DNA of 64,000 bases from an uncultured Parolsenella sp. (GCF_934660935.1 NZ_CAKUIH010000006.1:95879-159878); one strand, 5' to 3'. Positions 26,469 through 34,215 are shown, counted from the first letter of the stretch. The notes: generated from the letters alone by a model not told the origin. Translations and numbers: made by a program.

Positions 26469-26545
26469 TGGTGCCCCCAGCGGGATTCGAACCCGCGATA
26501 TCCACCTTGAAAGGGTGGCGTCCTGGGCCGCTAGACGATGGGGAC
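26469..26545 (-). tRNA. tRNA-Glu (anticodon TTC)
   Basis: On the minus strand GTCCCCA pairs with TGGGGGC, the anticodon loop is CTTTCAA, and the T-arm is GCGGG-TTCGAAT-CCCGC with encoded CCA. The D-arm start TCGTCTAGCGGCC is typical of tRNA-Glu. A lone TATACT (26561-26556) upstream may be its -10 box. Confidence 0.95.
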
Positions 26546-26660
26546 GGCGAACGAGAGTATATCAGAGCTCACGGCCCGTCATGCTGCGTTTCGTGCAATT
26601 CGCATCGAGACGCGGCCTTGGCGTGCGTCGGAGCCTTCCGTGGCGAGCTCGGTGCTCCAC

Positions 26661-27701
26661 CTACCAGTCGAGGTCGTTATCGCGTGCGAATTTCTCTGCC
26701 TGCGCGGCGAAGCCATCCTGCGCGGTCGCCCACGCGAGGAAGTCGGGCGTGTCCATCACGACGGAATCGCACTCGTGAACGGCGAGCGCCGCCTCCTCAA
26801 AGCTGCCCGGTTCGAAAGCGGGGCGATCGGGGAGATATCCCTCGACGAACGTCGGCCGAAGAAGGGCGTAGGCGCCGCCGTGGCACAGACTCGTGTACCC
26901 ACGAAGGGCGCGGCGAGCGGCGGGCATGCGGTCAAGCTTGAACATGAGCAGCGTGCGCGCGAGGTGGTTCCACGCGTTGCCCTGCCTGCCGAATCGTGCG
27001 TCAAGGGCATCGAAGCCCTTCTCGTCCTCAAGGCGTGCGAGCGCGATTGCCCAGGTATAGCGAGCGCCGAGCTGGTCTGTGGGATCGAGCTCGATGAGAC
27101 GCTCGCACGTTTTGCAGGCGTTCTTGTAGCGGGCGGTCTCGAGCCTCGCGCGAGCGATGGAGCTCAGTAGGCGCAGGCGAGGGCGCGCGAAGACGTCGTT
27201 CCACTCGGAGGCGCAGACGAGAGGGGCCTCGTCACTGTCTGACATGGGATCATCTGCCCCCGGCGCGGACGGGGAGGCGTCGCCTTCCTTCTCCCTCGGC
27301 TCCGTATCAAGTTCGATCTCATTAGCGAGCTCCAGGAGCGCCGCCAGCGAGGCGTCGGGGTCCTTGGCACCAAGCATGGCAGCGATCGTACGAGCGTCGA
27401 GGCAATCGCCGTCCATGGAGATCGCCTCCGCGCATGCCGCACGAAGCTTGTCGAGCCTGCGATTGCGAGAGGATTCGTATCCCTCGTCATCAAGAAACTC
27501 CTCCTCCGCCTGGGCGAGGTCGTTGGCGGCGAGTGCGTCGGCAAGGTGCTTGAACGCGACGTCTCCCTTGTGTTCGAGGAACGAATCGGGGTCTCTCGTG
27601 ACGGCAAGCCTGAGCTCGTCGAAGGCATCCTCCGAGAGCTTGCCGAGTTTTTCGGCGCGTCGCCATGACAGGCGGTCAATCAGCTCGTCCGCAAATTTCA
27701 T
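26661..27701 (-). CDS. TPR-like helical repeat protein, second paralogue
   Basis: A 346-residue, acidic, soluble, all-helical protein. TPR-like segments include YKNACKTCERLIELDPTDQL and the following 35-residue repeat, and an acidic Asp/Glu/Pro/Ser linker lies near 150-180. No signal peptide or catalytic motif is visible. It is related over its C-terminal half to the upstream gene (compare ERLIELDPTDQLGARYTWAI with NEALELDPSDPVGVRFTLAI). The start is ATG 27701, which overlaps the upstream stop by 4 bases (ATGA) and has a GGAGGGCC site. Function unknown; probably a protein-binding scaffold. About 115 bases separate its end from tRNA-Glu. Confidence 0.8.
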   Translation of the reverse strand: MKFADELIDRLSWRRAEKLGKLSEDAFDELRLAVTRDPDSFLEHKGDVAFKHLADALAANDLAQAEEEFLDDEGYESSRNRRLDKLRAACAEAISMDGDCLDARTIAAMLGAKDPDASLAALLELANEIELDTEPREKEGDASPSAPGADDPMSDSDEAPLVCASEWNDVFARPRLRLLSSIARARLETARYKNACKTCERLIELDPTDQLGARYTWAIALARLEDEKGFDALDARFGRQGNAWNHLARTLLMFKLDRMPAARRALRGYTSLCHGGAYALLRPTFVEGYLPDRPAFEPGSFEEAALAVHECDSVVMDTPDFLAWATAQDGFAAQAEKFARDNDLDW

Positions 27702-28741
27702 GACTGGCCCTCCTTGAGCGTCGGGTCGATTGCGACCTCGCGAGCGTAGGCCTCGGCGACATCGGGCCTCGAGGAGACCCATGAGCCGAGCGTGCCGCGT
27801 TCGTTGGCGTCGAAGCCTTCCTGCAGCAGGACCGTCGCCTCGGAGGTGGCGAGGATGAGCTCGTCTTCGCTCCCGGGCGCGACGCAGATGCGGCAGAAGA
27901 TGCCGTCCGGTAGATCATCCTGGCGAGTGAGCGTGGTCCCCGCGTTGGGATATGCCGCTATGATTGCGCGAATCTCCTCCTCGGCGGCATCGCGGTCCTC
28001 CCGCTTGAAGGCGAGCGCCATGCGCGCGAGGGAATACCAGGCGGTACCGGGCAGGGGGCCGTTGCCGGCGGCCTTGCGGGCATCGGCGTAAAGCGATGCG
28101 AACGCCTCTTCGTCCTCGAGCTTTGCGTATGCGATGGCGAGCGTGAAGCGCACGCCAACAGGGTCGCTCGGGTCGAGCTCGAGTGCCTCATTGGCGAGCC
28201 GTATGCCAAGACGGTAGCGGCCGCAGACGAGCGCGTTGGATGCTTCGATGGCAATCCAACGGAGATAGGGGCGGAAGGCAAGCAACGTGGCGACATCCTT
28301 GAGGTCGCCCTCGGGAAGCTCGTATGAAGCTGCGTCGCGTTCGCACGCCTCGCGAACGCCGGCGGCGTTGTCTGCAAGGTAGCGGTGGTAGGCGTTGGGG
28401 GAGCCGCTAGACGCGGCGGCAAGCATGCGGCGTGCGTCATGGCACGAGGGGTCTAGGTCGAGCGCCTCGTTGAGGCATTTGCGGGCTTCGAGAATGATCT
28501 TCTGCGCGGCGGAATCATCCGTGGCGAAGGGCAACTGGTAATCAATGAGGTCACTCGCCTTGACCACGAGGTGGAAGGCGCGGTCTGCGTCTGTTTGCGG
28601 AAGTGAGTCCCTGTTGGAGCGATAGCGACGAGCGAAATCCGCCGCGGCGCGTGCGGCGCCAAAGGGATCTCGAGGGTCGAGATCGCGGGCAAAGCGCACG
28701 CTCAGGCGCTGGTAGTCTTCAAAATGTGGATCGATGGACAT
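27698..28741 (-). CDS. TPR-like helical repeat protein, first paralogue
   Basis: A 347-residue soluble protein with TPR-like repeats: ARKCLNEALDLDPSCHDARR near 86-105 and NEALELDPSDPVGVRFTLAI near 187-206. No signal peptide, membrane segment or enzymatic motif is visible. It is the first of a coupled pair of tandem paralogues; translation of the second begins within its stop codon. An AAGGAGGAGAG site precedes ATG 28741. Similar proteins of unknown function with diffuse TPR repeats occur in gut actinobacteria and clostridia, sometimes annotated as ST7-like. The role cannot be stated. Confidence 0.82.
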   Translation of the reverse strand: MSIDPHFEDYQRLSVRFARDLDPRDPFGAARAAADFARRYRSNRDSLPQTDADRAFHLVVKASDLIDYQLPFATDDSAAQKIILEARKCLNEALDLDPSCHDARRMLAAASSGSPNAYHRYLADNAAGVREACERDAASYELPEGDLKDVATLLAFRPYLRWIAIEASNALVCGRYRLGIRLANEALELDPSDPVGVRFTLAIAYAKLEDEEAFASLYADARKAAGNGPLPGTAWYSLARMALAFKREDRDAAEEEIRAIIAAYPNAGTTLTRQDDLPDGIFCRICVAPGSEDELILATSEATVLLQEGFDANERGTLGSWVSSRPDVAEAYAREVAIDPTLKEGQS

Positions 28742-29082
28742 GCTCTCCTCCTTTGGTTCTTATGGTAGCAAGGAGAACGTTTGACCTGCGGCGGGACGGG
28801 CGTTTCTCCCGCCTTTGCCGCGCGGCCTTGGCAGCGCTTGTCTCAGCGTCGCCTCCCGCCGAGCGATGGGAATCGATTGTTCGAGCTACACGACTCGCGT
28901 GAGATAGTCTTAAGGGCGCGTGAAACTACATAACTTCTGCATAATGTTACGCGTCTGTTTCCAATGTTATTCAGTAAGCATCTTTTTGTTGACACTGTCG
29001 GGCCCCGCGACGAAGATGCTGAACCATCCACTGGGGATGGCGCGTGGGGATACGCGCCAAGGTGAATCAGGAGCACATCGCA
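28742..29082. other. Divergent intergenic region and start of the cstA leader
   Basis: This 341-base region separates the leftward TPR pair from the rightward cstA transcription unit. The right half (28920-29000) is AT-rich and contains several candidate promoter boxes. A small hairpin CCATCC/GGATGG lies at 29024-29040 and a second, GCGTGGGGATACGC, at 29042-29055. No gene is supported before the leader peptide at 29083. Confidence 0.5.
28989..29017 (+). promoter_or_regulatory. Candidate promoter for the cstA leader transcript
   Basis: A perfect -35 box TTGACA at 28989-28994 is followed 17 bases later by a weak -10 GAAGAT (29012-29017, three of six matches). If used, the transcript starts about 29024 and includes the leader peptide and attenuator. 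Confidence 0.4.
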
Positions 29083-29124
29083 ATGAACAAGCAGCTATCC
29101 ATTATTGAGGTCGTCATTATCTAA
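29083..29124 (+). CDS. Putative 13-residue cstA leader peptide ending in Val-Val-Ile-Ile
   Basis: A short frame ATG...TAA encodes MNKQLSIIEVVII. An AGGAG site (29069-29073) lies 9 bases before the ATG. Six of thirteen codons are Val or Ile (Ile7, Ile8, Val10, Val11, Ile12, Ile13), and the last four before the stop are GTC GTC ATT ATC. The frame ends immediately before a set of mutually exclusive hairpins and an intrinsic terminator. This is the layout of leader peptides in ribosome-mediated attenuation of branched-chain amino acid operons. The sequence is seen directly; its translation is inferred. Confidence 0.65.
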   Translation: MNKQLSIIEVVII

Positions 29125-29127
29125 GAC

Positions 29128-29207
29128 GGGTGGCTGAATGCGAGCCGCCCGAATCTTCGGGCGGCCTTATGAGGGGCCGCAGGGTGATAAACCCAGCGGC
29201 CCCTTTT
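29128..29207 (+). promoter_or_regulatory. Transcription attenuator upstream of cstA
   Basis: Five complementary segments: A 29128-29135, B 29143-29150, C 29157-29166, D 29173-29180, E 29196-29203. A pairs with B (8 bp). B pairs with C (9-bp stem 29144-29152 / 29157-29165). C pairs with D (GCGGCC 29161-29166 / GGCCGC 29175-29180). D pairs with E (GGGGCCGC/GCGGCCCC plus inner GGGT/ACCC), followed by TTTT, an intrinsic terminator 41 bases before the cstA start. A ribosome finishing the leader peptide would cover A, allowing B:C and then terminator D:E. A ribosome stalled on the Val/Ile codons leaves A free, giving A:B and C:D, which blocks the terminator. Confidence 0.7.
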
Positions 29208-29247
29208 CTTGTCTCGCGATTTTCTCTTGGTACGGAAGGAGCTTTTT

Positions 29248-31101
29248 GTGAACGGAATCGCTGTTATGGTCGTTTGTGCAGTCGTGCTCTTTGCCGGCTA
29301 CATGCTTTATGGCCGCTGGCTGGCCAATAGGTGGGGCGTCGATGTGAACGCCGTCACCCCGGCTCGTCGTATGGAGGATGGCAACGCCTTCTCCCCGGCC
29401 TCTGCCTTCACCGTCTTCTCGCACCAGTTCAGCTCGATCTGCGGCGCCGGCCCTGTTACGGGCACCATCGTCGCCATGGCCTTCGGCTGGCTGCCCGTCG
29501 TCCTGTGGGTTCTCGTCGGCGGCATCTTCTTCGGCGCCGTCCACGACTTTGGCGCCCTCTATGCCTCGATGAAGAACAACGGCAAGTCGCTCGCCCAGCT
29601 CGTTGACAAGTACATCGGCAAGACTGGCCGCCGCCTGTTCCTGCTCTTCTGCTGGCTCTTCTGCATCATCGTCATCGCTGCCTTCACCTCGATGGTCTGC
29701 GGCACGTTTGCCCAGTCCGCCAAGGCTTCCGACGCCGTGAACTACGCTGCCGCCTCCACGGGCACGATCTCGATCCTGTTCACGTTCGTCGCTATCGCCT
29801 TTGGCTGGGCCCGTAACAAGTTCAACCTTACGGGCGCTGCCGAGTTCGTCGTCGCCGTCGTCATGGTCGTCGCCATGTTCGCCGTCGGCATGGTTGCCCC
29901 GCTGCGTCTCGGCACCAACACCTGGATCGCCATCGTCATGGTCTACCTGGTCTTTGCCGGCGCCATGCCCATCCAGACGCTCAAGCAGCCGCGTGATTAC
30001 CTCACGACCATCATGATGCTCACCATGATCGTCTGCGCCGTCTTCGGCATCGTCGTCCTCGGCGTTAACGGTCAGGCTACGATGACCGCCCCGATGTTCA
30101 CTGGCTTCTCCACGAAGTCCGGAATGATGTTCCCCGTCCTGTTCGTCTCCGTCGCTTGTGGCGCCCTCTCTGGCTTCCACAGCCTCGTCTCCTCTGGCAC
30201 CTCCTCCAAGCAGGTCTCTAACGAGGCCGACGCCGTGAAGGTCGGCTATGGCGCGATGGTCCTCGAGTCCTTCGTCGGCATCCTCGCCATCGTCGTCGCT
30301 GGCATCATGTGGTCTACGGTCAACACCCTTGGTGCCGACGGCGCTGAGGTGGGCACGGCCTTCCAGGTCTTCGCCCGTGGCGTCGCCAAGGGCATGACTG
30401 CCTTCGGCGTCGATAGCACCGTCGCCACCGTGTTCATGCAGATGAACGTTTCCGCCCTCTGCCTGACCTCGCTTGATGCCGTTGCCCGCATCGCCCGCAC
30501 CTCCTTCTCCGAGTTCTTCGCCTCCTCCAACGATGCCCTGGCCATCGACTCCAAGAGCGGCGCCATGAAGGTTCTCGGTAACCCCTGGTTCGCCACGGTC
30601 GTCACGCTGGTTCCGGGCCTGGCCCTCACCTTCGGCGGCTACCTCAACATCTGGCCGCTCTTCGGCGCCTCTAACCAGCTGCTCGGTGGCATGACGATGA
30701 TCACGCTTGCCGTGTTCTGCAAGTGCACCGGCCGCAAGGGCTGGATGCTCTACGTGCCCGTCGCGTTCCTGCTGGTCTGCACCTTCACCTCGCTCGTTCA
30801 GAGCGCCCTCGGCTGCTACGCCGCCGTCTCCACCTATGGCTTCTTTGGCACCATCCCGGCCACCGAGACCACCGCTGCCGTGTCCGTGGCCGCCACCAAG
30901 GGCCTGCAGCTCGTCTTCGCCGTCCTGCTGATGGTCCTCGGCCTCATCGTTGCCGTGAACTGCCTCAAGGAGCTCTTCGGCAAGGAGGCCGGCTCCATGC
31001 CCGACGAGCAGCCCGAGTGGACCGAGCTCGGCCGCGAGCACGTCTCCGCTTCCGCTGGCAAGGGCGCCGCTTCTGGTGCCGCTGCCACCGAGAAGGCCTA
31101 G
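29248..31101 (+). CDS. cstA: CstA-family carbon starvation protein (pyruvate/peptide transporter)
   Basis: A 617-residue membrane protein with about 15-16 hydrophobic helices. In other bacteria CstA/BtsT proteins take up pyruvate and are linked to peptide use. Family blocks include FSHQFSSICGAGPVTGTIVA, GIFFGAVHDFGALYAS and SGFHSLVSSGTSSKQ. GTG 29248 is chosen because a GGAAGGA site sits 7 bases upstream and it gives a clean N-terminal helix. The C-terminus ends in a short Ser/Ala/Gly-rich tail. The gene is monocistronic, preceded by a leader-peptide attenuator with a strong terminator and followed by a repeat-rich spacer. Confidence 0.93.
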   Translation: MNGIAVMVVCAVVLFAGYMLYGRWLANRWGVDVNAVTPARRMEDGNAFSPASAFTVFSHQFSSICGAGPVTGTIVAMAFGWLPVVLWVLVGGIFFGAVHDFGALYASMKNNGKSLAQLVDKYIGKTGRRLFLLFCWLFCIIVIAAFTSMVCGTFAQSAKASDAVNYAAASTGTISILFTFVAIAFGWARNKFNLTGAAEFVVAVVMVVAMFAVGMVAPLRLGTNTWIAIVMVYLVFAGAMPIQTLKQPRDYLTTIMMLTMIVCAVFGIVVLGVNGQATMTAPMFTGFSTKSGMMFPVLFVSVACGALSGFHSLVSSGTSSKQVSNEADAVKVGYGAMVLESFVGILAIVVAGIMWSTVNTLGADGAEVGTAFQVFARGVAKGMTAFGVDSTVATVFMQMNVSALCLTSLDAVARIARTSFSEFFASSNDALAIDSKSGAMKVLGNPWFATVVTLVPGLALTFGGYLNIWPLFGASNQLLGGMTMITLAVFCKCTGRKGWMLYVPVAFLLVCTFTSLVQSALGCYAAVSTYGFFGTIPATETTAAVSVAATKGLQLVFAVLLMVLGLIVAVNCLKELFGKEAGSMPDEQPEWTELGREHVSASAGKGAASGAAATEKA

Positions 31102-31115
31102 GCGCTCGACTCCTA

Positions 31116-31197
31116 GCGCCGCTCTCGTCGAGAGGGCGTGGGCGCTTCGCATCCTGGCGCCGCTCTCGTCGAGAGGGCGTAGGCGCTTCGCATCCTC
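31116..31197. repeat. Two tandem copies of a 41-bp repeat
   Basis: Copies at 31116-31156 and 31157-31197 differ at only a couple of positions. Each contains the palindrome CTCTCGTCGAGAG. They begin 15 bases after the cstA stop and can fold into small hairpins. Confidence 0.85.
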
Positions 31198-31240
31198 CTC
31201 ATTTCCATCGCCGACTTATCGACTCGCAGCCGGCTTTGGT

Positions 31241-31270
31241 GGGCCCGCATCCTCGTGGTGCGGGCTTTTA
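31241..31270 (+). terminator. Intrinsic terminator downstream of cstA
   Basis: The stem GCCCGCA (31243-31249) pairs with TGCGGGC (31259-31265) and is followed by TTTTATTT. It lies about 140 bases after the cstA stop, beyond the 41-bp repeats. Confidence 0.8.
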
Positions 31271-31370
31271 TTTGTGCGCTCGTTTGGCGTGCGGGGATGC
31301 CGTGGGAAGAGGGCACCTTCACGCGTTGGTGGCCTGCTGACATCGGAGCACTGGCATGTGGCACATGACA

Positions 31371-31396
31371 CACATAAGCGCCCTAAGTGCGACGAA
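31371..31396. repeat. Dispersed short repeat, copy 1 (CACAT...TAAG...GACGAA)
   Basis: First of four related elements in this spacer. It shares with copy 2 the framework CACAT(AT)AAGYGY, CCTAAGYGCGACGAA. Both halves contain the direct repeat TAAGYG. Confidence 0.65.
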
Positions 31397-31471
31397 GCAT
31401 GCGCGTGCCGCCGGGGCTGCGGTCGGGGACAGCCTGCGGCCGAGACGACCGGGACCCTGGCGCTCCTTCGA

Positions 31472-31499
31472 CACATATAAGTGTCCTAAGCGCGACGAA
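31472..31499. repeat. Dispersed short repeat, copy 2
   Basis: Differs from copy 1 by a two-base insertion and three transitions. Copies 1 and 2 start 101 bases apart, the same interval as the period of the C-rich tandem repeat further right. Confidence 0.65.
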
Positions 31500-31523
31500 A
31501 CTGAGCGGCGGCGTTGGCCAAGC

Positions 31524-31595
31524 AATCCGTGGCGACAAATTGCACGCTTAAACGGATTGAATGCCTGTATCTATGTCGAAGCGTCGCCACGGATT
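31524..31595. repeat. 13-bp inverted repeat with a 46-base loop
   Basis: AATCCGTGGCGAC at 31524-31536 is matched perfectly by its complement at 31583-31595. The loop includes another CGCTTAA-type motif related to the dispersed repeats. No T-run follows, so it does not look like a terminator. Confidence 0.75.
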
Positions 31596-31643
31596 CGGCG
31601 GGGTGTAGTGCGACTCTTATTTCGACGCACAAAGGACGGGGAT

Positions 31644-31723
31644 GCGGCGTTCCTGCACGCTGGCTCCATTGCTGCGGCGTTCCTGCACGTTGGCTCCATT
31701 GCTGCGGCGTTATTGCGCGCTGC
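31644..31723. repeat. 30-bp tandem repeat, 2.7 copies
   Basis: Copies begin at 31644, 31674 and 31704 (last one partial). The unit starts GCGGCGTTCCTGCACG and ends TGGCTCCATTGCT. The first two copies differ by one base. The period is a multiple of three, but no supported protein spans it. Confidence 0.88.
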
Positions 31724-31880
31724 GCGGGCCTTGAGCGTGCAGAAGCGCCATGCCAACGAGCGGGACGTGCAAAAGCGCCACGGTAGCGAGAGGAGCGGCG
31801 CGGCGGGCGGGGCGGCGCGGCGAGACACGGCGCAGTGAGACACGGCGCAGCGGGGGGGGACGGCGCGGGAGAGTCGATTT

Positions 31881-31980
31881 GACGCGTATGAGCCGTCTAA
31901 GCATGCCGATTTTCGCTAAGCGTCCGCGCGTCATGGGGCCGCCCGCAGGATGGCGCACATGGACGGCTTAAGCATGTCGA
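31881..31980. repeat. Dispersed short repeat, copies 3 and 4
   Basis: Copy 3 (31881-31910) ends CTAAGCATGCCGAT and copy 4 (31955-31980) begins CACATGGACGG and ends TTAAGCATGTCGA. They are more diverged than copies 1 and 2 but keep the TAAG and CGA positions. Confidence 0.5.
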
Positions 31981-32022
31981 ATTATGCGTCCTGCCTGGGG
32001 AAACGAACTATGCGGCGCGGCC

Positions 32023-32224
32023 TCGCACCCGGGCTATCCCGTACGCCTCCACCCTCGCGCCCCGCGCCCGGGTCACCTTGCGCAGCTGTCCTCGCGCCCG
32101 GGCTATCCCGGACGCCTCCACTTTCGCACCCGGGCTATCCCGTACGCCTCCACCCTCACGCCCCGCGCCCGGGTCACCTCGCGCGGCTGTTCCTGCGCCC
32201 GGGCCATCCCGGACTCCGCCTATC
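32023..32224. repeat. 101-bp C-rich tandem repeat, two copies, with CCCGGG sub-units
   Basis: Copy 1 spans 32023-32123 and copy 2 spans 32124-32224. Each holds three CCCGGG hexamers at fixed offsets (32028, 32067, 32097 and 32129, 32168, 32198; spacing 39, 30, 32, 39, 30), each followed by CTATCCCG, TCACC or CATCCCG. It is a higher-order repeat built from an older unit of about 30-39 bp. Confidence 0.88.
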
Positions 32225-32347
32225 CGACGTTCCGCTCCTGCCGCGCGCTTCACATCGACTGTCCGCTGATTTCGAGCTTATGTCGATAGGGAGAAGGCAA
32301 GCCGCGGGCGCGTATACTTGAAAAAACATGCAACTTGAGGGGGCGTT

Positions 32348-33445
32348 ATGGATCAGGAAGTCGAGAAGAACGTCGAAAACGAGGGAGTGCCTGTTGAGGA
32401 GTCCCTCGAGGAACGTCTTCAGCGGGCAATCGCGGTCACTGCTCCCGGCACCGCCGTGCGTCGCGCGCTCGACATGATTATCGCCGGCCACCTCGGCGCG
32501 CTCATTTGCGTGGGCGACACGGAGACCGTTCTCGGCGCTGGCAATGACGGCTTTCCCCTGAACATCTCCTTTACCGCGAACCGCCTCTTCGAGCTCTCGA
32601 AGATGGACGGCGCCATCGTCGTCGATCGCGACCTCACCCAGATCCTTCGCGCGAACTTCCACCTGAATCCGGACCCGAGCCTCCCCACAAGCGAGACGGG
32701 CATGCGTCACCGCACCGCCGCTCGCATGAGCCTCCTCACGAAGGCGCTCGTGATTTCGGTCTCGGAGCGCCGCCAGGTCGTCAACCTATATGTGGGGGGA
32801 AGGTCCTTCCAGCTCAAGAGCGTCCCGCAGCTTATGGCGAGTGCCTCGCAGCTCATCACCACCCTCCAGACCACGCGCCAGTCGCTCGACCGTGCCCTGC
32901 TGCGCCTCTCCACGCTCGAGCTCGACAACTACGTCACCCTTGCGGACGTCACGACGATCCTCAACTACTTCGAGACCCTCATGACCGCCGCGGACGAGCT
33001 CGATCGCATCGTCGACCAGCTGGGCAGCGAGGGCCGCACCGTCGAGATGCAGCGCGAGCAGCTCGCTGGCGACATGGACCACGAGTACCTTCTCATGATC
33101 CGCGATTATGCCCGCGATTCCTCGGAGGAGAACGCCGAGGCAATTCGCGCCAAGCTCCATGCCGCCGCGCCCTCGCAGTGGCGTTCTCCCAATCGTGTCG
33201 CCAAGGTGCTCGGCTACGATGACCTGCACGAGGACAGCGTCCTCGTGCCGCTGGGCCTGCGCACGCTCAATCGCGTCTCGGTCGTTCGCGAGGGCATGGC
33301 CGATAAGATCGTCGACGAGTACGGCAACCTCCGCGAGCTCATGGATGATATCGAGCAGAATCCCAACCGCCTGGGCGAGCTGGGCGTCAGGAACCCGAAC
33401 ATCCTCACGGATAGCCTCTATCGCATGTGGGGCAAGAAGGAGTAG
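32348..33445 (+). CDS. disA: DNA integrity scanning diadenylate cyclase DisA
   Basis: A 365-residue octameric enzyme that makes cyclic di-AMP from two ATP while scanning DNA. The DAC active site is visible: DGA at 87-89 and RHRT at 120-123. A helical linker follows, and the C-terminal 70 residues carry the HhH DNA-binding domain region. An acidic N-terminal extension of about 20 residues (MDQEVEKNVENEGVPVEES) precedes the DAC core. It is followed 2 bases later by ispD, and disA-ispD-ispF is a common actinobacterial order. Its only upstream neighbour is the repeat-rich spacer. Confidence 0.95.
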   Translation: MDQEVEKNVENEGVPVEESLEERLQRAIAVTAPGTAVRRALDMIIAGHLGALICVGDTETVLGAGNDGFPLNISFTANRLFELSKMDGAIVVDRDLTQILRANFHLNPDPSLPTSETGMRHRTAARMSLLTKALVISVSERRQVVNLYVGGRSFQLKSVPQLMASASQLITTLQTTRQSLDRALLRLSTLELDNYVTLADVTTILNYFETLMTAADELDRIVDQLGSEGRTVEMQREQLAGDMDHEYLLMIRDYARDSSEENAEAIRAKLHAAAPSQWRSPNRVAKVLGYDDLHEDSVLVPLGLRTLNRVSVVREGMADKIVDEYGNLRELMDDIEQNPNRLGELGVRNPNILTDSLYRMWGKKE

Positions 33446-33447
33446 CG

Positions 33448-34215
33448 ATGGACGCGAGCCTCATCAATACTTCTGCGCCTGATACCTGCGCCGTTATCGC
33501 CGCTGGTGGCCTTGGCATGCGTTTTGGCGATCCGCGCGGCAAGCAGTATGTCGAGCTTTGCGGCTTGCCGGTCCTGTGCTGGTCCATCGCCGCGTTCGAC
33601 GACTCGCCCTCCGTGGGTGCCATTGTGGTCGTGTGCCCGAGGGGCCGCGTTGACGAGACTCGCGCTGCCGTGAGCCGTCTTGCGCCCGCCACGCCTGTTG
33701 TCTACGTTTCCGGCGGAGCGACTCGCCAGGAGAGCTGCCTTGCGGGCATCCACGCAATTCCCGAGGGCTACGAGTTCGCTGCCATCCACGATGGAGCTCG
33801 TCCCCTCATCGAGCCGGAGACGATCGAGCGCGTCATTGCTCGCGTTCGCGATGACGACTCCATAGCCGGAGCCATCTGCGCTCACCCCTCCGCTGACACG
33901 CTGAAGATCGTGGAGGACGGCGTCGTGTGCTCGACGCCGGAGCGCTCGCGTTACTGGGCGGTGCAAACTCCGCAGGTATTTCGCCTGGATGAGGTTCTTG
34001 CCGCGCATGAGCGCGCCGCGAGTGAGGGCTTCTTGGGCACGGACGATTCCTCCCTCGTCGAATGCATGGGCGGGGTTGTTGCCTGTGTCGAAAGCCCGAG
34101 CGACAACATGAAGGTCACGGTGCCCGAGGACCGCCTTCCCATTGAGGCCATCCTCAAGCAGAGGCTTGCGGCGCGTCACGCGGGTTCCATGCGTATGGTG
34201 GGTGATGCCTCATGA
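33448..34215 (+). CDS. ispD: 2-C-methyl-D-erythritol 4-phosphate cytidylyltransferase
   Basis: A 255-residue enzyme of the MEP isoprenoid pathway that activates MEP with CTP. The nucleotide loop is AAGGLGMRFGDPRGKQY near 20-36, followed by HDGARPLI near 111 and WAVQTPQVFRLD near 171. ATG 33448 follows AAGGAG; an earlier in-frame start at 33427 lies within disA. It overlaps ispF by 4 bases, as expected for consecutive pathway genes. Confidence 0.96.
   Translation: MDASLINTSAPDTCAVIAAGGLGMRFGDPRGKQYVELCGLPVLCWSIAAFDDSPSVGAIVVVCPRGRVDETRAAVSRLAPATPVVYVSGGATRQESCLAGIHAIPEGYEFAAIHDGARPLIEPETIERVIARVRDDDSIAGAICAHPSADTLKIVEDGVVCSTPERSRYWAVQTPQVFRLDEVLAAHERAASEGFLGTDDSSLVECMGGVVACVESPSDNMKVTVPEDRLPIEAILKQRLAARHAGSMRMVGDAS

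Larger units (their letters stand above)
31271..32347. other. Roughly 1.1-kb non-coding, repeat-rich spacer between cstA and disA
   Basis: No convincing gene is present. Open frames here have no family resemblance and are built from the repeats described separately. Composition changes along the stretch: mixed to 31640, extremely G-rich on the plus strand at 31790-31870, and C-rich at 32020-32220. A TATACT at 32313-32318, about 30 bases before disA, may be a -10 box, but no -35 is visible. A GAGGGGGC ribosome site precedes disA. Confidence 0.7.

Noticed and set aside
29083..29207. T-box or other riboswitch upstream of cstA
   Set aside because: No T-box signature, specifier stem or tRNA-acceptor bulge is visible, and no known ligand-binding core is recognised. 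The leader peptide plus alternating hairpins explains the region better.
29167..31152. A 661-codon minus-strand frame opposite cstA
   Set aside because: Gly/Asp/His-rich low-complexity translation mirrors the membrane-protein codons of cstA. No ribosome site or family match.
31356..31838. A 160-codon plus-strand frame in the cstA-disA spacer
   Set aside because: It is assembled from tandem and dispersed DNA repeats that appear in several frames, lacks a ribosome site and has no recognisable domain.
32023..32224. Possible replication origin or centromere-like iterons
   Set aside because: The repeats are extremely GC-rich, with no DnaA boxes, AT-rich unwinding region or par/rep gene nearby.
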